DNA of 64,000 bases from Unio delphinus (lineage: Eukaryota > Mollusca > Bivalvia > Unionida > Unionidae). The stretch is from NCBI GenBank assembly GCA_029339505.1, contig JAQISU010000097.1, positions 3,741,001 to 3,805,000 on the forward strand, written 5' to 3'. The translations under genes and the position numbers were made by a program. Shown here piece after piece: positions 34,930 through 48,404 of this stretch (positions within the stretch are counted from its first letter, which is position 1; each line of letters starts with the position of its first letter). The notes under the pieces were generated by a model. That model did not search any database. It was not told the DNA's origin and was given only the letters and a program-made list of their open reading frames with translations.

Positions 34930-36345
34930 TGATTCTGTTCGACATAAACTGTAAGAACACAATGAGTCTAATGTTGAATTTGATGAAACTTCTCAATTAT
35001 TTAAATCTGTTAATCAAGCTGTTGTAGAAGTTACTGAAAGTCTTCGTCCAACTTTAGAACAAACTGCTATTGCAACTGGTAAAAAAGCAGAGAGAACTAA
35101 GAAAATAAAAAAGACTATTACGAGATCTTCTGGGTGATACAGCTGCTGTTCAACCTATCGAAAAAGTAAAGGAATAAATACTCGAGGGTATTGCTGAAAT
35201 ATAAGCAAAGAAGAAGAAGAAAAAAAAGGAAAAAGAATTAAAATAATAAATTGAATGAAGGAGCTGTTGACGATATTAAACATATTAAAATAGAACTATT
35301 GACTGAGACAGTTTTAAAACCTAAGAATGTTAGCTTAGATTTCGATAAATATATCAAAATGGATGTATCGATAAATATATCAAAATGGATGTATCGATAA
35401 ATATATCAAAATGGATGTATCGATAAATATATCAAAATGGATGTATCGATAAATATATCAAAATGGATGTATCGATAAATATGTCAAAATGGATGTATCG
35501 ATAAATATATCAAAATGGATGTATCGTGTATATTTTGACAAGTCACATACAAGAGATACTGATTTAATATTTCGACACGTTCAACGATAAAGTTAACAAA
35601 AAATACGAGAAAATGGTACAAGAATCATGAACTTCTTAACAACCTCCTCAACAACCTCCCCATCAATCTCCTAAACAATCACAACCATCTCAACAAGAAA
35701 GAAGACAACGTCTCCAACAACTTCCTAAACAACATTTCCAACAACCTCCTCCACAACAAATATCACAACCTCCACAACAAACTCCTCAACAACAACAACC
35801 TGCAGAGGTTATAGATAAATTTAAACCTGAAGCTATTAATTCTAACCATAATCGCCCAAGAAAATCAAAAGTTACGACACTATAAGAAACAAGAAGTACC
35901 TTTAAAAACCAGGATATTCTGACAGAATGGATCAAAATTCTTGGATTTCAGATGTATACAGTATTTTTGAAAACGCATTAACCAACAGTATATTAAATTT
36001 AGAAACAAATGTGGATAACAAATAAAATATGAACAAATAACCGCACCACTACCGCCTCAACAACACAGACATTAAATAGAACGAGAAACAGGATTTGAAG
36101 AAGAAAAAAAATATTTTGGTAATTTTATTTCTACTCAAGGAAGTAGTCTTATTCCTTGTCCTAACAACATCCTTGCCGCCGTTGAACGATTATAAAATCT
36201 TATCGGAGAAAAACGTACTGGAAATAATTCACCGGGAATTAGATATCTAAGATTTGTCAATGATTATTTACAGGTGGTATCATGGATATTAATGTTTATC
36301 GATCTCTTGTTGATGAAATTTTTGATGAATATCAGTGATTAAATA
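34930..36345 (+). pseudogene. Degraded coding-like region, family unknown
   Basis: Short open stretches in shifting frames keep protein-like composition: for example FKSVNQAVVEVTESLRPTLE near 34995-35060, a Q/P/T-rich low-complexity stretch at about 35640-35800, and STQGSSLIPCPNNILAAVER near 36130-36190. Stops and frame changes are frequent, so nothing intact can be translated. A tandem expansion (35345-35525) has grown inside it. I do not recognise the source; a decayed mobile element or viral insertion are both possible. Confidence 0.4.
35345..35525. repeat. 26 bp tandem repeat, about 7 copies
   Basis: Units are GATGTATCGATAAATATATC then AAAATG, nearly identical to each other, so recently expanded. 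The first copy sits at the end of an open stretch reading DFDKYIKMDV, i.e. expansion of a formerly coding segment. Confidence 0.95.
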
Positions 36346-36516
36346 AATAAATAACAAATAAGATGATTATACAAGATCAGCTGGTATGTCGATGATGACA
36401 GTAGAAACGTAAATATAGAAAATGTAAGAAACGCTGCAAGTGATTAAGAAATGCCTAAAACCCGATAGGCCGTTGTTGATGCTGGTAAAGTAATATTAAT
36501 AAAACTGTCGCTGTGG

Positions 36517-36783
36517 ATGCCATTAATGACTCCAACAGCTGCCGAAGAACAAAAATTACTATCTTCTACGGATCAAGGCGGTAAATCAGCATTTTCATGG
36601 TTAACAGTGACCAAATGTAGTCTCCAAAATGCAATTAATGATTTATTTTCATGGCATATAGCATCAAAGCAAGCCGTTTCTGCAACACGTCATATATTCG
36701 TTGTTTTTCAATACGCTGTTCATCTGGTTTATGTCAGTGATGTTGGAGTACCAGTCAGATTTTATAATTTGATAGGTAAATAG
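36517..36783 (+). CDS. Unidentified 88-residue reading frame
   Basis: Frame starting MPLMTPTAAEEQKLLSSTDQ and ending FYNLIGK. The middle is hydrophobic and aromatic (SWLTVTKCSLQNAINDLFSW, then FVVFQYAVHLVYVSDVGV). Upstream in-frame sequence also looks protein-like but is broken by stops. No family recognised. It probably belongs to the same decayed region as 34930-36345, and may be a remnant rather than a working gene. Confidence 0.25.
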   Translation: MPLMTPTAAEEQKLLSSTDQGGKSAFSWLTVTKCSLQNAINDLFSWHIASKQAVSATRHIFVVFQYAVHLVYVSDVGVPVRFYNLIGK

Positions 36784-36950
36784 TACTAAAAATAATGAAA
36801 ATCCCACTAAAGGTAAAGACAAACATCATAAATATTATCCTTGACAAAGGAATAACAAATATATATTGTCATAAGACTAATTATGTTTTTACAAAGTCTT
36901 GGCAGAAATTATTCGTCGCTACTGTCACCTTCACTATCACTGTTATTTGT

Positions 36951-37222
36951 GACGGCGTTTTCGTATTCACGATCTGATATAATCTTTTTCAGTTGTTTTC
37001 GTAATCACGATCTGATATAATCTTTTTCAGTTGTTTTCGTATTCACGATCTGATATAATCTTTTTCAGTTGCTTTCGTATTCACGATCTGATATAATCTT
37101 TTTCAGTTGTTTTCGTATTCACGATCTGATATAATCTTTTTCAGTTGTTTTCGTATTCACGATCTGATATAATCTTTTTCAATTGTTTTCGTATTCAGGA
37201 TCTGATATAATCTTTTTCAGTT
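36951..37222. repeat. 38 bp tandem repeat, about 7 copies
   Basis: Units contain TATTCACGATCTGATATAAT then CTTTTTCAGTTGTTTTCG. Each unit ends TCTTTTTCAG/TTG, which resembles a 3' splice acceptor repeated seven times; no exon follows, so this is probably coincidence. Confidence 0.95.
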
Positions 37223-37474
37223 GTCTCAAACGTGCATTGATAATCTTGTTTGTTCCATATTCGTGAGATATTTTTGATTTAATTGTTTCGATCGCGAGTG
37301 AAAGTGAGACGAATTTATAAACTGCAGTATCTTTAATCGTTTCCAATGACGGTAACATAGAATGTCGCATAATCTTAATCACTCTATCATCGGAAAATAG
37401 TGTATATCCACCTTTAAATTTCCATTTATATTATGATTCAAAATCAGTCTAGAATAATTTTACGTGGGGGACGA

Positions 37475-37620
37475 TTCAAAATGTTCCAGAAAATCACATG
37501 ACTGAGTTATTCTTGAAATCCTCTTTCATTTTAGAATGTTCTCTGGAAGCAGTATCGTGACTATAAAAGACGGCCAGAATTTTTCCCTCGGATATTCTGG
37601 AAGTGTAATCAGGAGTGAAC
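37475..37620 (+). promoter_or_regulatory. Heat-shock-type promoter (HSE pairs plus TATA)
   Basis: CTATAAAAG has its TATA at 37562-37568. Around it are four inverted HSF half-site pairs: TTCCAGAA (37484-37491), TTCTTGAA (37510-37517), GAATGTTC (37534-37541) and TTCTGGAA (37595-37602). By chance about 0.06 such 8-mers are expected in 130 bp. At 37626 an ACACAT/GTAAGT looks like a 5' splice donor, giving a short untranslated first exon, an arrangement known from bivalve HSP70 genes. No HSP coding sequence follows in the window. The next reading frame is the unidentified one at 37977, behind an AT repeat. Confidence 0.5.
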
Positions 37621-37890
37621 ACATGTAAGTAAAATTTTTTATTTTCTTGAACTATGTTAGTATAATTACCACAAAGATAGTTAAATTATTATATATAATT
37701 AGTTACGATGACAAACAATGAAAGTGTATTAATGAAAGTGTATTTAAAGATCACGTAGTAACAAGCGGAGTAACTCTTTAATCATTGTCAACCAGAAAGA
37801 TTTGCTTGACAAAGTTAACTCCCATTTATTACATGGTTACAAGGGTTTGTAGAGACTATCATTAGCCATCTGCACTTATTATTTGTTTTA

Positions 37891-37894
<4 letters not shown>

Positions 37895-37973
<79 letters not shown>
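37895..37973. repeat. (TA)n microsatellite
   Basis: About 78 bp of TA dinucleotides ending 3 bp before the ATG at 37977. Confidence 0.98.
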
Positions 37974-37975
<2 letters not shown>

Positions 37976-37976
37976 C

Positions 37977-38252
37977 ATGGAGGAGTTTAAGATATTTTCT
38001 AAGATTAAACCTTCTAAATCAAGACTTGACCTTGACATTCAGATGCGAGCTCGGGTTGATTCGACGCATACTCTGATTAACAGTATTCGTGGCGCCAAAA
38101 AAGAATTTCTCGACGATGGTGCATCTCATGTGTTGTCAATATTCAAAATCATACGCAACACTGAAGGTGTTGAAAAAGTTTTCGATGCTACAATGAACGA
38201 CCAACAATCCGCTATGATTATTATTTATCTCGAGGAGATCTTTCTAGATTAA
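37977..38252 (+). pseudogene. Unidentified reading frame, 91 residues, first of three
   Basis: Starts MEEFKIFSKIKPSKSRLDLD and ends YLEEIFLD. Charged, helix-like, no signal peptide. No family recognised. Protein-like sequence continues past the stop in another frame (next entry), so this is best read as the front of a broken gene. It is 350 bp downstream of a heat-shock-like promoter. Confidence 0.4.
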
Positions 38253-38677
38253 CATTTATTGTATTAGCAGAAACGATCTTGACAGACCGTAGTACGGATG
38301 AGTGTATCGTGTGGCTGCTGTTATTTATGCGGTCTATACGCTGAATCTTATACCCGAGGTTAATACAAATTAATCAGTTTCTACGAACTAATAGAGATAT
38401 TTATCATTCGGAATCTCTCCATAAAGAAATGAAAAATCTTGCGCAGATATTTTCATCGCAGACTGAAAATATTGAACTATTAATAGATATTTGTTTTACC
38501 GTGACGTCATTTGATGCTCACTTTGCAAGAGAAATAAATTCATGGAAGCAAACACGATTTGAATTTCTTGAGGATATACAACGTAGTTGTAACAATATTG
38601 ACATGGTGGATTGTGAAATACTAAATAAGTATAAAGATTTTTTTTTTTCAGTTCATATGACAGCGTGTTATCTCTGA
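38240..38677 (+). pseudogene. Unidentified broken frame, second segment
   Basis: The frame is open from about 38240 to a TGA near 38342, then again to 38677. The intact part from the ATG at 38429 is 82 residues (starts MKNLAQIFSSQTENIELLID). Leucine-, aromatic- and charge-rich, no recognised motif. A frame shift from the preceding segment and the internal stop suggest a decayed gene. A run of T at 38639-38648 lies close to its end. Confidence 0.4.
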
Positions 38678-38689
38678 CATTTATTTGTA

Positions 38690-39125
38690 ATGGAAGAATA
38701 TCATGGATATGTTACACAATTTGAACATCCAACACATTGGATGATCAGAGTTGCGATAAACGAACATTTTATCGCATTTTGACTTGATTGGATTCGCCTG
38801 TATCGAGTCATTCGAATTTGCTAAATATCTTCATCCGATTTGTCATCTCTGGTTTGGTAGACACTTTTCAGAAAACAAATGGGTACTGATTGTATTGTTA
38901 CAATATATGATCGACGCAAAAATACTAATATTTATGTATGTGAGTGAAACCATTATATCATATCGTCCGCAGAAAGAAGTTTGGTTACCACATCAAAATA
39001 AATATTCCGATGATGAAAATCATAATATAACCGATAATGAAGAAGAAGAAAAAAAAAACACTAAAATATCTTGTACCTCCAAAGATCCAAGACCCATAAA
39101 ATACTATCTGAGAGACCCTGCTTAG
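38690..39125 (+). pseudogene. Unidentified broken frame, third segment
   Basis: A short open stretch from ATG 38690 runs to a TGA near 38780, then another frame is open 38784-39125 (113 residues). The latter has a hydrophobic first half (VLIVLLQYMIDAKILIFMYV) and an acidic then basic tail (SDDENHNITDNEEEEKKN). The end abuts the DIRS-like element. No family recognised. Confidence 0.4.
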
Positions 39126-39169
39126 CACCCTCTATGCTTGCCCTATAATAAAATTTTTGAATAATAAAG

Positions 39170-41030
39170 GGTTAAAACCGCACTTCAGGACCGCTGTGCG
39201 CGGGACTTTTTTGAACTCTTGCTAGTTATGGGCAATTCCCCAGAGGTAAGAAATAATGGTTCTGCCTGACATTCCAGCAGATGTAAATAATAGCGCAGCG
39301 CGTGGACAGGGCACTGGTCTTGTACTTTTGGGGGCACAACACTGAGGCGAAAAATGGTACCATCAGAGTGTTTTTAGTGTGTAAACTGGATAACTAAACC
39401 ATCGTCACTGATACGATCCTGAGAGAAATGAAGCAAGTTTGCATTGCTGCGCCCAGGCTGTCTAACGGTAATTTCCCCTACCCTCAAAAAATTCAATTAG
39501 TGAGAGACGAAACAAAGACTTAAATAGAGCCGCAAGAAAAGCATTGTGGGTAAATGTGGGCAGGACTAGAACGAGTTTTTGTAGCTCACATTTATCAATT
39601 GGTAGTCTGGCATCTGTGTGCGGTAGTGTATGAATAAGAAATGAATTGGTTGGATCAGGGCTATTTTTAATTTCTGCACATAGCCAAAAGCCGAAGCATA
39701 GGTAGATACAGTTGTTGGTACATAGTGGTTTTAGAAAAGATACGAGGTAAAAAGTTCTAAATTGGTACATGAAACCGAGAAAGTGCTGTGGAGTTCTAAA
39801 GCGGTTGCAAAATCGATGTAATGTTCCAACTTTAAGATTATACAGAAGATGGAGAAAGAGCACTTTGTACTAACATGGACAATATCTTTGCCAGTCTGTT
39901 AATGTCGGTAGTTGCAGGACCTGTTCTGTGATTTCCACTGTACAAGGTGATAGCTGGAGGAATCTGCACCTGCTGGCGAGAAGGAGCATCCACTAAATCG
40001 TTTTGAAGACCAGGAACGAGACGAGCACGGAACAAAATATTATAGTGGTGACAGTTGTGGAATAGACGTCGAATCAAATCCACAATTTTGGATTCCCTGC
40101 TTGTTGGCTTAATGACAATATGAACTAAGACCATGCTTTTTGTTTGAACACAATTGTTAGAAAGCAAAGGCGCCCATGTTTGAAAACAATAGCAATTGGG
40201 TTACTACTCAAGTAGTAGAGTAATCTCCCCATGAAACCATTTTAGTCTAAAAAATCCCCGTATCCCAAGGTACTAGCATCGTCAGTAAAGAAATTCAGTG
40301 TGTCTGAGTTCACCCAGCGATCTGGTTAGAAGAAAGAGTGACCATTGAGTTCACCCAGCGATCTGGTTAGAAGAAAGAGTGACCATTGAGTTCACCCAGC
40401 GATCTGGTTAGAAGAAACAGTGACCATTGAGTTTACCCAGCGATCTGGTTAGAAGAAACAGTGACCATTGAAATGCTGCTGATGCCTACTCCACCAAGTC
40501 AATTAAGATTGTTTTGCTTTGGTAAGTCTAACGTGATGTCGGGAATGTGAAACTCCAATTCTGAGACTAATGAGTCGACGAAGGAATTTTCGTACTAGAC
40601 GTACAAGGCCACTGGCAAAATTAAGGCTACCAATTATGGACTGAAAATTATGAAGTGTAATCTTTTCTTCTGCATGCAGCTTTATGTCGGTTCATGACAA
40701 GTTTGTCAAGCGGTAGACGCATTTACATTAATTCTGAATCTACTTCATAACCTAGGAAAATCACCACAGAGGCAGGGAAGTAGGTTTATCCTCTGCTATA
40801 TGAATGCCAATGTCTTTACAGAGCCGTAAGATGTCTTTGAGTTTATGCAAGCATCCATCCTTATCCATTATAAGAAAATCATCCAATACATGAACCATAT
40901 GATGAATGTCCAGTTTTTTGTTGTTTATCCAGTGCAAAGCCTTGCTAAAAGTTTCAAAAATATTACAGCTCAAACTGCAGACCATCGGTAAACATTTATC
41001 AAAATATAATTTGATTTTCCATTAAAAACC
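39170..41030 (-). mobile_element. DIRS-type retroelement relic (RT, RNase H, tyrosine recombinase)
   Basis: Read on the minus strand the order is RT, RNase H, recombinase. RT at about 40985-40761 shows VCSLSCNIFETFSKALHWIN, then HVLDDFLIMDKDG with the YxDD-equivalent LDDF. RNase H is visible at about 40305-40225 (DTLNFFTDDASTLGYGDF, catalytic-Asp region) and its C-terminal end at about 40080-39990 (YNILFRARLVPGLQNDLVDA). A tyrosine recombinase follows: DARLPIDKCELQKLVLVLP near 39620-39560, then VPPKVQDQCPVHALRYYLHL near 39340-39280. RT-RH-YR order with no DDE integrase defines the DIRS order. Many stops and shifts show it is dead. No split direct repeats or ICR were identified, so its ends are approximate. 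Confidence 0.78.
40305..40470. repeat. 41 bp tandem duplication, 4 copies, inside RNase H relic
   Basis: Units contain GAGTTCACCCAGCGATCTGG then TTAGAAGAAAGAGTGACCATT. The repeat expanded within the decayed RNase H region of the DIRS-like element, after or during its loss of function. Confidence 0.93.
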
Positions 41031-41149
41031 AAGCAAAGGATAATGTGAAGACATTACTGGTATGATTCTAAAAGCACAAGCCTTAACAGTTTTAGCCATG
41101 CAACACCATTTTCCTAAATGCTTAATCGAAGATATATCCTCTTCAACCT

Positions 41150-41225
41150 TACCGCTGCGGTGGCCAGGTGGTTGGAGTATCCCTCGTGGAAGCGGTCGGT
41201 CGTGGGTTCCTTCCCCGGAAGATCA
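41150..41225 (+). mobile_element. tRNA-like SINE head (family A), 3' truncated
   Basis: CCGCTGCGGTGGCCAGGTGG starts a tRNA-like head with A box TGGCCAGGTGG and B-box-like GGTCGTGGGTTCCTTCC. It matches the head of the complete copy at 54884. The SINE body is missing. Confidence 0.75.
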
Positions 41226-41284
41226 AACATTAAATCCAAGTTACCCTTATTGCACCAAAACTTCAACTTGCTCAGTAACAGAGT

Positions 41285-41535
41285 GAACCCAGTTCCAACG
41301 TATGAATTCAGTATTAGTGTGAACTCATTACAGGAGTGTGAACTCAGTTACAATGTGTGAACTCAGTACCAGAGTGTGATGTTAGTACCAGTGTGTGAAC
41401 CCAATACCAGCGTATGAACTCAGTACCAGTGTGTGAATTCAGTTGTGAACTCGGTACTACAGTGTGAACTCAGTTCTAAAGTGTGAATTTTGTACCAGAG
41501 TGTGAACTTAAGAGTACGAACTCAGTACCGGTTCT
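41285..41535. repeat. Degenerate 19-21 bp tandem repeat
   Basis: About 11 diverged copies of GTGTGAACTCAGTACCAG, from just after the SINE head. Confidence 0.85.
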
Positions 41536-41539
41536 GAAA

Positions 41540-43528
<1,989 letters not shown>

Positions 43529-43756
43529 GGTCCTGAGTGCCCGAGTGGTTTTATAGCTATCGCCGTTTACGGATCACAGCCATCTCATCTCTGTCTGCTT
43601 GGGTTCGAGTCTCGGACTCGGCCAATGTGGGTACGTGAGAAAGCATGCCAGTAGCTTCTCGTGGGTCTGTGTATTTTCTCTCCTGGGTTATTCCCCAACC
43701 TTTTAGCCTATTTTGTGCTGAAAATGGCGTTATACCCTATAACAACAACAAAAGGC
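43529..43756 (+). mobile_element. SINE family B, near complete
   Basis: The tRNA-like head has A box TGCCCGAGTGG at 43538-43548 and B box GGGTTCGAGTC at 43601. The A-to-B distance is long, as in tRNA-Ser/Leu with a big variable arm. The body continues through GTACGTGAGAAAGCATGCCA and TTCCCCAACCTTTTAGCC and ends in an AACAACAACAAAA tail. The minus-strand copy at 58368-58527 shares the head and first body part. Confidence 0.82.
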
Positions 43757-44002
43757 ATTTTTATCCTGTTTTCGTGAGTGATAACCTTCTCTACCATTTT
43801 TTCTCACTTGTTACACCATCATGATGAGAAATATTTCCTGCTTTTAAATGAAAATGTCATCGATTAAAATAATCGTTTTTTTTTTTTTTCCTTTTAATGT
43901 TCACCGTTTTGACACTGCATTATGACTGTTATTGATTGAAACAAAACTCTAAAGAAGAACATTTTACCAAAATATCAAAACTTTACAACGGAAATTGATG
44001 TG

Positions 44003-44062
44003 TGTATGATTGGGATTTTTAACGTAGCTTTAACAATTTTTCAGTCATATCGCTACGATGTC
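44003..44062 (-). mobile_element. SINE family A 3' tail fragment
   Basis: GGGATTTTTAACGTAGCTTT and TCAGTCATATCGCTACGATG match the 3' ends of the copies at 57645 and 61788 in the same orientation. Only about 60 bp remain, ending at a TGTA microsatellite. Confidence 0.75.
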
Positions 44063-44100
44063 TGCATGTATGTATGTATGTATGTATGTATGTATGTATG

Positions 44101-44131
<31 letters not shown>
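44062..44131. repeat. (ATGT)n microsatellite
   Basis: About 17 TGTA tetramers. The minus-strand HTYIHTYI peptide is an artefact. Confidence 0.97.
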
Positions 44132-45053
<922 letters not shown>

Positions 45054-45054
45054 G

Positions 45055-46015
45055 AAAGGGTATCAGTTAAAAATAGAGTTTGAGGTTACTGGTTTCGTGC
45101 TTTGTGGAGATGTTGCATCGTCGATGCATATTAATTGATTTGCAGTTTCCACCGTTCGAAGTAAGTAACTGATTGGCTATTGTGGGGAACACACGGTTCA
45201 ACTGACTGTTGTGAAAGCAATAAAACATCGCCTTTACATCCACTGTTATCTCAAGTTTGAAAAGAAATCAACTCTATGGTGGCTGTAGAGGACATTGAAT
45301 CATTTAGAGACTAAATACGGTGCTGAAACTTCTTGAAAAGACTAAGAATACATTTTAATAAAATAAACGCAGGAAATACAGATCCTTAACTGGGTGTAGG
45401 AGAACACTTAAACGTGATTATGTCAGATTTTTATTTTAAAAAATGTAAATTAAGCGTTGGCGCAACTGCATGCTACATGAAACTCTTGGAAATAATACAT
45501 GTAAGACAAGGCGATGCGAGATATCACTCGATATGAAAATCTAGATAAACACGAAAATGTCCACTTTGTTAATTAAATATACTAAATATTCAATGAACTC
45601 TTCCATATACATATTTAAGAACATATTTTCCAGTCTAGTTCATGCACCAGTATTAGAAACGTTTTTATTTTTATCTTTGATTTCTCATATTAGACAGTTT
45701 TACCTGCTTTCTATGTACACACTTTTTAATGACATTTTATTTTACATTTAATCTGAAAGTTTAAGTTACAAAAACAATAATTTTCAATGAAAATGGTATG
45801 CTTTTCTAAGATCGTAAGATTTGATTCATACTGATCAATGGGAACACACTCTGGGTATTTCTCTTCGTCCTAAATATGACTTCAAACACTTTCGTCACGT
45901 GACTGATTTGGACCAATTGAAAAGAATAAAACTAGTCAGCAGTGAGATGAAAAAAACTTTGTATCCTGTCCCACATCGACCAACATGTAGCTCAATGTTG
46001 CTTGCAATTTTATCA
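45055..46015. other. Intergenic, no gene seen
   Basis: Small frames at 45557-45751 and 45821-46018 carry no recognised domain and are not called. Confidence 0.5.
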
Positions 46016-46325
46016 TAAGTTATTTAATTCTTTAATTATTTAATTAATAAGTTATTTAATTCTTTAATTATTTAAATAATAAGTTATTTAATTCTTTAAT
46101 TATTTAATTAATAAGTTATTTAATTCTTTAATTATTTAATTAATAAGTTATTTAATTCTTTAATCATTTAACTAATAAGTTATTTAATTCTTTAATTATT
46201 TAATTAATAAGTTATTTAATTCTCTAATTAAGTAATTAATAATTTGATTAATTCTTTAATTATTTAATTAATAAGTTATTTAATTCTTTAATTATTTAAT
46301 TAATAAGTTCTTTAATTCTTTTATT
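46016..46325. repeat. AT-only tandem repeat, about 7 copies
   Basis: Units of TAATAAGTTATTTAATTCTT then TAATTATTTAAT, about 43-45 bp. Contains many TTAATTAA-type palindromes. Confidence 0.93.
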
Positions 46326-46611
46326 TCTTCTTATTCTAATATATGTGTCAAAATATTCTTTGACAAAACAGTGATTGAGATTAAAAATAGAATTGAGAGA
46401 AACCTTTATTTGTGGAAATCATCAAGTTAAATATTGTTTGAAAATGTTTATGTTTTAAAATTAGGAAACGAAATATTGATATATCGACTCGTTTGTGAAA
46501 ATCATCGAACAAAATATTGATGTTTTTATCGACCCTTCATTTATTTTTTCTGTCATAAAGAGGTGGGTAGATAATTGTTAGGTAAGGGTCACATTTTGCC
46601 TAGGACTGTCC

Positions 46612-46633
46612 GCCCCCCTCCCCCCTCCCCGCC
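46612..46633 (-). other. Potential G-quadruplex on minus strand
   Basis: C-runs on this strand at 46612-46633 give the minus strand GGCGGGGAGGGGGGAGGGGG, with at least three long G-tracts plus GG. It is a striking GC island in AT-rich DNA. Folding potential is inferred from sequence. Confidence 0.6.
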
Positions 46634-46779
46634 AGATTCGGTCCAGAGTAAGGCTGGATTAGCATAACCTGTCAACTTCAGCTCAAGTTAGCCTACCTTT
46701 TGACCAGTCAGCAGACATAAATCTCGAATACATTACTATAGTATGCCATAGGTAAAAATATTCACCTCACAGATGCTTA

Positions 46780-47735
46780 CATAAGACTGTACAAGCCTGA
46801 TTTAGTCTACATTTTCTTGGTTAGCTAAGACTGTGCAAGCCCGATTTAGTCTACATTTCTTGGTTAGCTTAGACTGTACAAGAATGATTAAGTCTACATT
46901 TTCTTGGTAAGCTAAGACTGTACAAGCCTGATTTAATCTACATTTTTTTAGTTAGCTAAGACTGTACAAGCCTGATTTAGTCTACATTTCTTGGTTAGCT
47001 AAGACTGTACAAGCCTGATTTAGTCTACATTTCTTGGTTAGCTAAGACTGTACAAGCCTGATTTAGTCTACATTTTCTTGGTTAGCTAAGACTGTACAAG
47101 CCTGATTTAGTCTACATTTTCTTGGTTAGCTAAGACTGTACAAGCCTGATTTAGTCTATATTTTCTTGGTTAGCTAAGACTGTACAAGCCTGATTTAGTC
47201 TACATTTCTTGGTTAGCTAAGACTGTACAAGCCTGATTTAGTCTATATTTTCTTGGTTAGCTAAGACTGTACAAGCCTGATTTAGTCTACATTTCTTGGT
47301 TAGCTAAGACTGTACAAGCCTGATTTAGTCTACATTTTCTTGGTTAGCTAAGACTGTACAAGCCTGATTTAGTCTACATTTTCTTGGTTAGCTAAGACTG
47401 TACAAGCCTGATTTAGTCTATATTTTCTTGGTTAGCTAAGACTGTACAAGCCTGATTTAATCTACATTTTCTTAGTTAGCTAAGACTGTACAAGCCTGAT
47501 TTAGTCTACATTTCTTGGTTAGCTAAGACTGTACAAGCCTGATTTAGTCTATATTTTCTTGGTTAGCTAAGACTGTACAAGCCTGATTTAGTCTACATTT
47601 TCTTGGTTAGCTAAGACTGTACAAGCCTGATTTAGTCTACATTTCTTGGTTAGCTTAGACTGTACAAGCCTGATTTAGTCTACATTTCTTGGTTAGCTAA
47701 GACTGTACAAGCCTGATATAGTCTATATTTTCTCG
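46780..47735. repeat. 43/44 bp minisatellite, about 22 copies
   Basis: Units contain TTAGCTAAGACTGTACAAGC then CTGATTTAGTCTACATTTCTTGG; the 44 bp form has TTTTC. Array is homogeneous except at both edges. TAGCTAAGACT and AGTCTA make a weak inverted pair in each unit. Confidence 0.97.
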
Positions 47736-47864
47736 GTTTTGCTTGGTTAGATAATCTTGTTTAACTTAAACATTGACTAGGTTTTTATTTATTTCTTGAA
47801 TTTTCTCGCTTTGATTGGCATGTATTAAATGGTAATAAATTGATTTCGTTTTGTACAGCTTAAC

Positions 47865-48010
47865 TTGATTTAGTCTAACTCACATAATCTTAACCCAGCT
47901 TTATCTAACTTGACCTAGCTTAACTCATATTATCTTAACCCAGCTTTATCTAACTTGACCTAGCTTAACTCGTATTATCTTAACCCAGCTTTACCTAACT
48001 TGAGCTAGCC
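47865..48010. repeat. 45 bp tandem repeat, 3 copies
   Basis: Copies share ATTATCTTAACCCAGCTTTA and CTAACTTGACCTAGCTTAACTC. Confidence 0.88.
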
Positions 48011-48104
48011 TAACCTATCCTAATTGTGAAAGACCTTTTATTAAGGTTTTTAAATTTTCGTTCAATGTAGCACGGACTATTGTCGGTAACTTAGTTTAGC
48101 GTTG

Positions 48105-48245
48105 CTAAGCTTAACTTAGAAATAGCCTAGATAAGCTTAACTTAGAAATTGCCTAGCTAAGCTTAACTTAGAAATAGCCTAGCTAAGCTTAACTTAGAAA
48201 TAACCTACCTAAGCTTAACTTAGAAATAACCTACCTAAGCTGCAT
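48105..48245. repeat. 26 bp tandem repeat, 5 copies
   Basis: Units of TAAGCTTAACTTAGAAATAG then CCTAGC. Each unit contains a TAAGCTTA palindrome (HindIII site). Confidence 0.92.
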
Positions 48246-48404
48246 CAAGCTTACGTTAGTTTATGCTAACCTTACTCATTTTGTAAAGCCCGAATCATAT
48301 TTTTTTGGTTTTCCTTGGCTCCTGTCATGCCAAAACTTGCCCCAATTTTCACTGTGGTTTGGCTTCATATTGCGTTATGTATACATGTATTTCAACTACC
48401 TTCG

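Noticed and set aside
36951..37222. Series of splice acceptors or a regulatory array
   Set aside because: The TTTTTCAG end of each unit resembles an acceptor, but no exon follows and the units are plain tandem copies.
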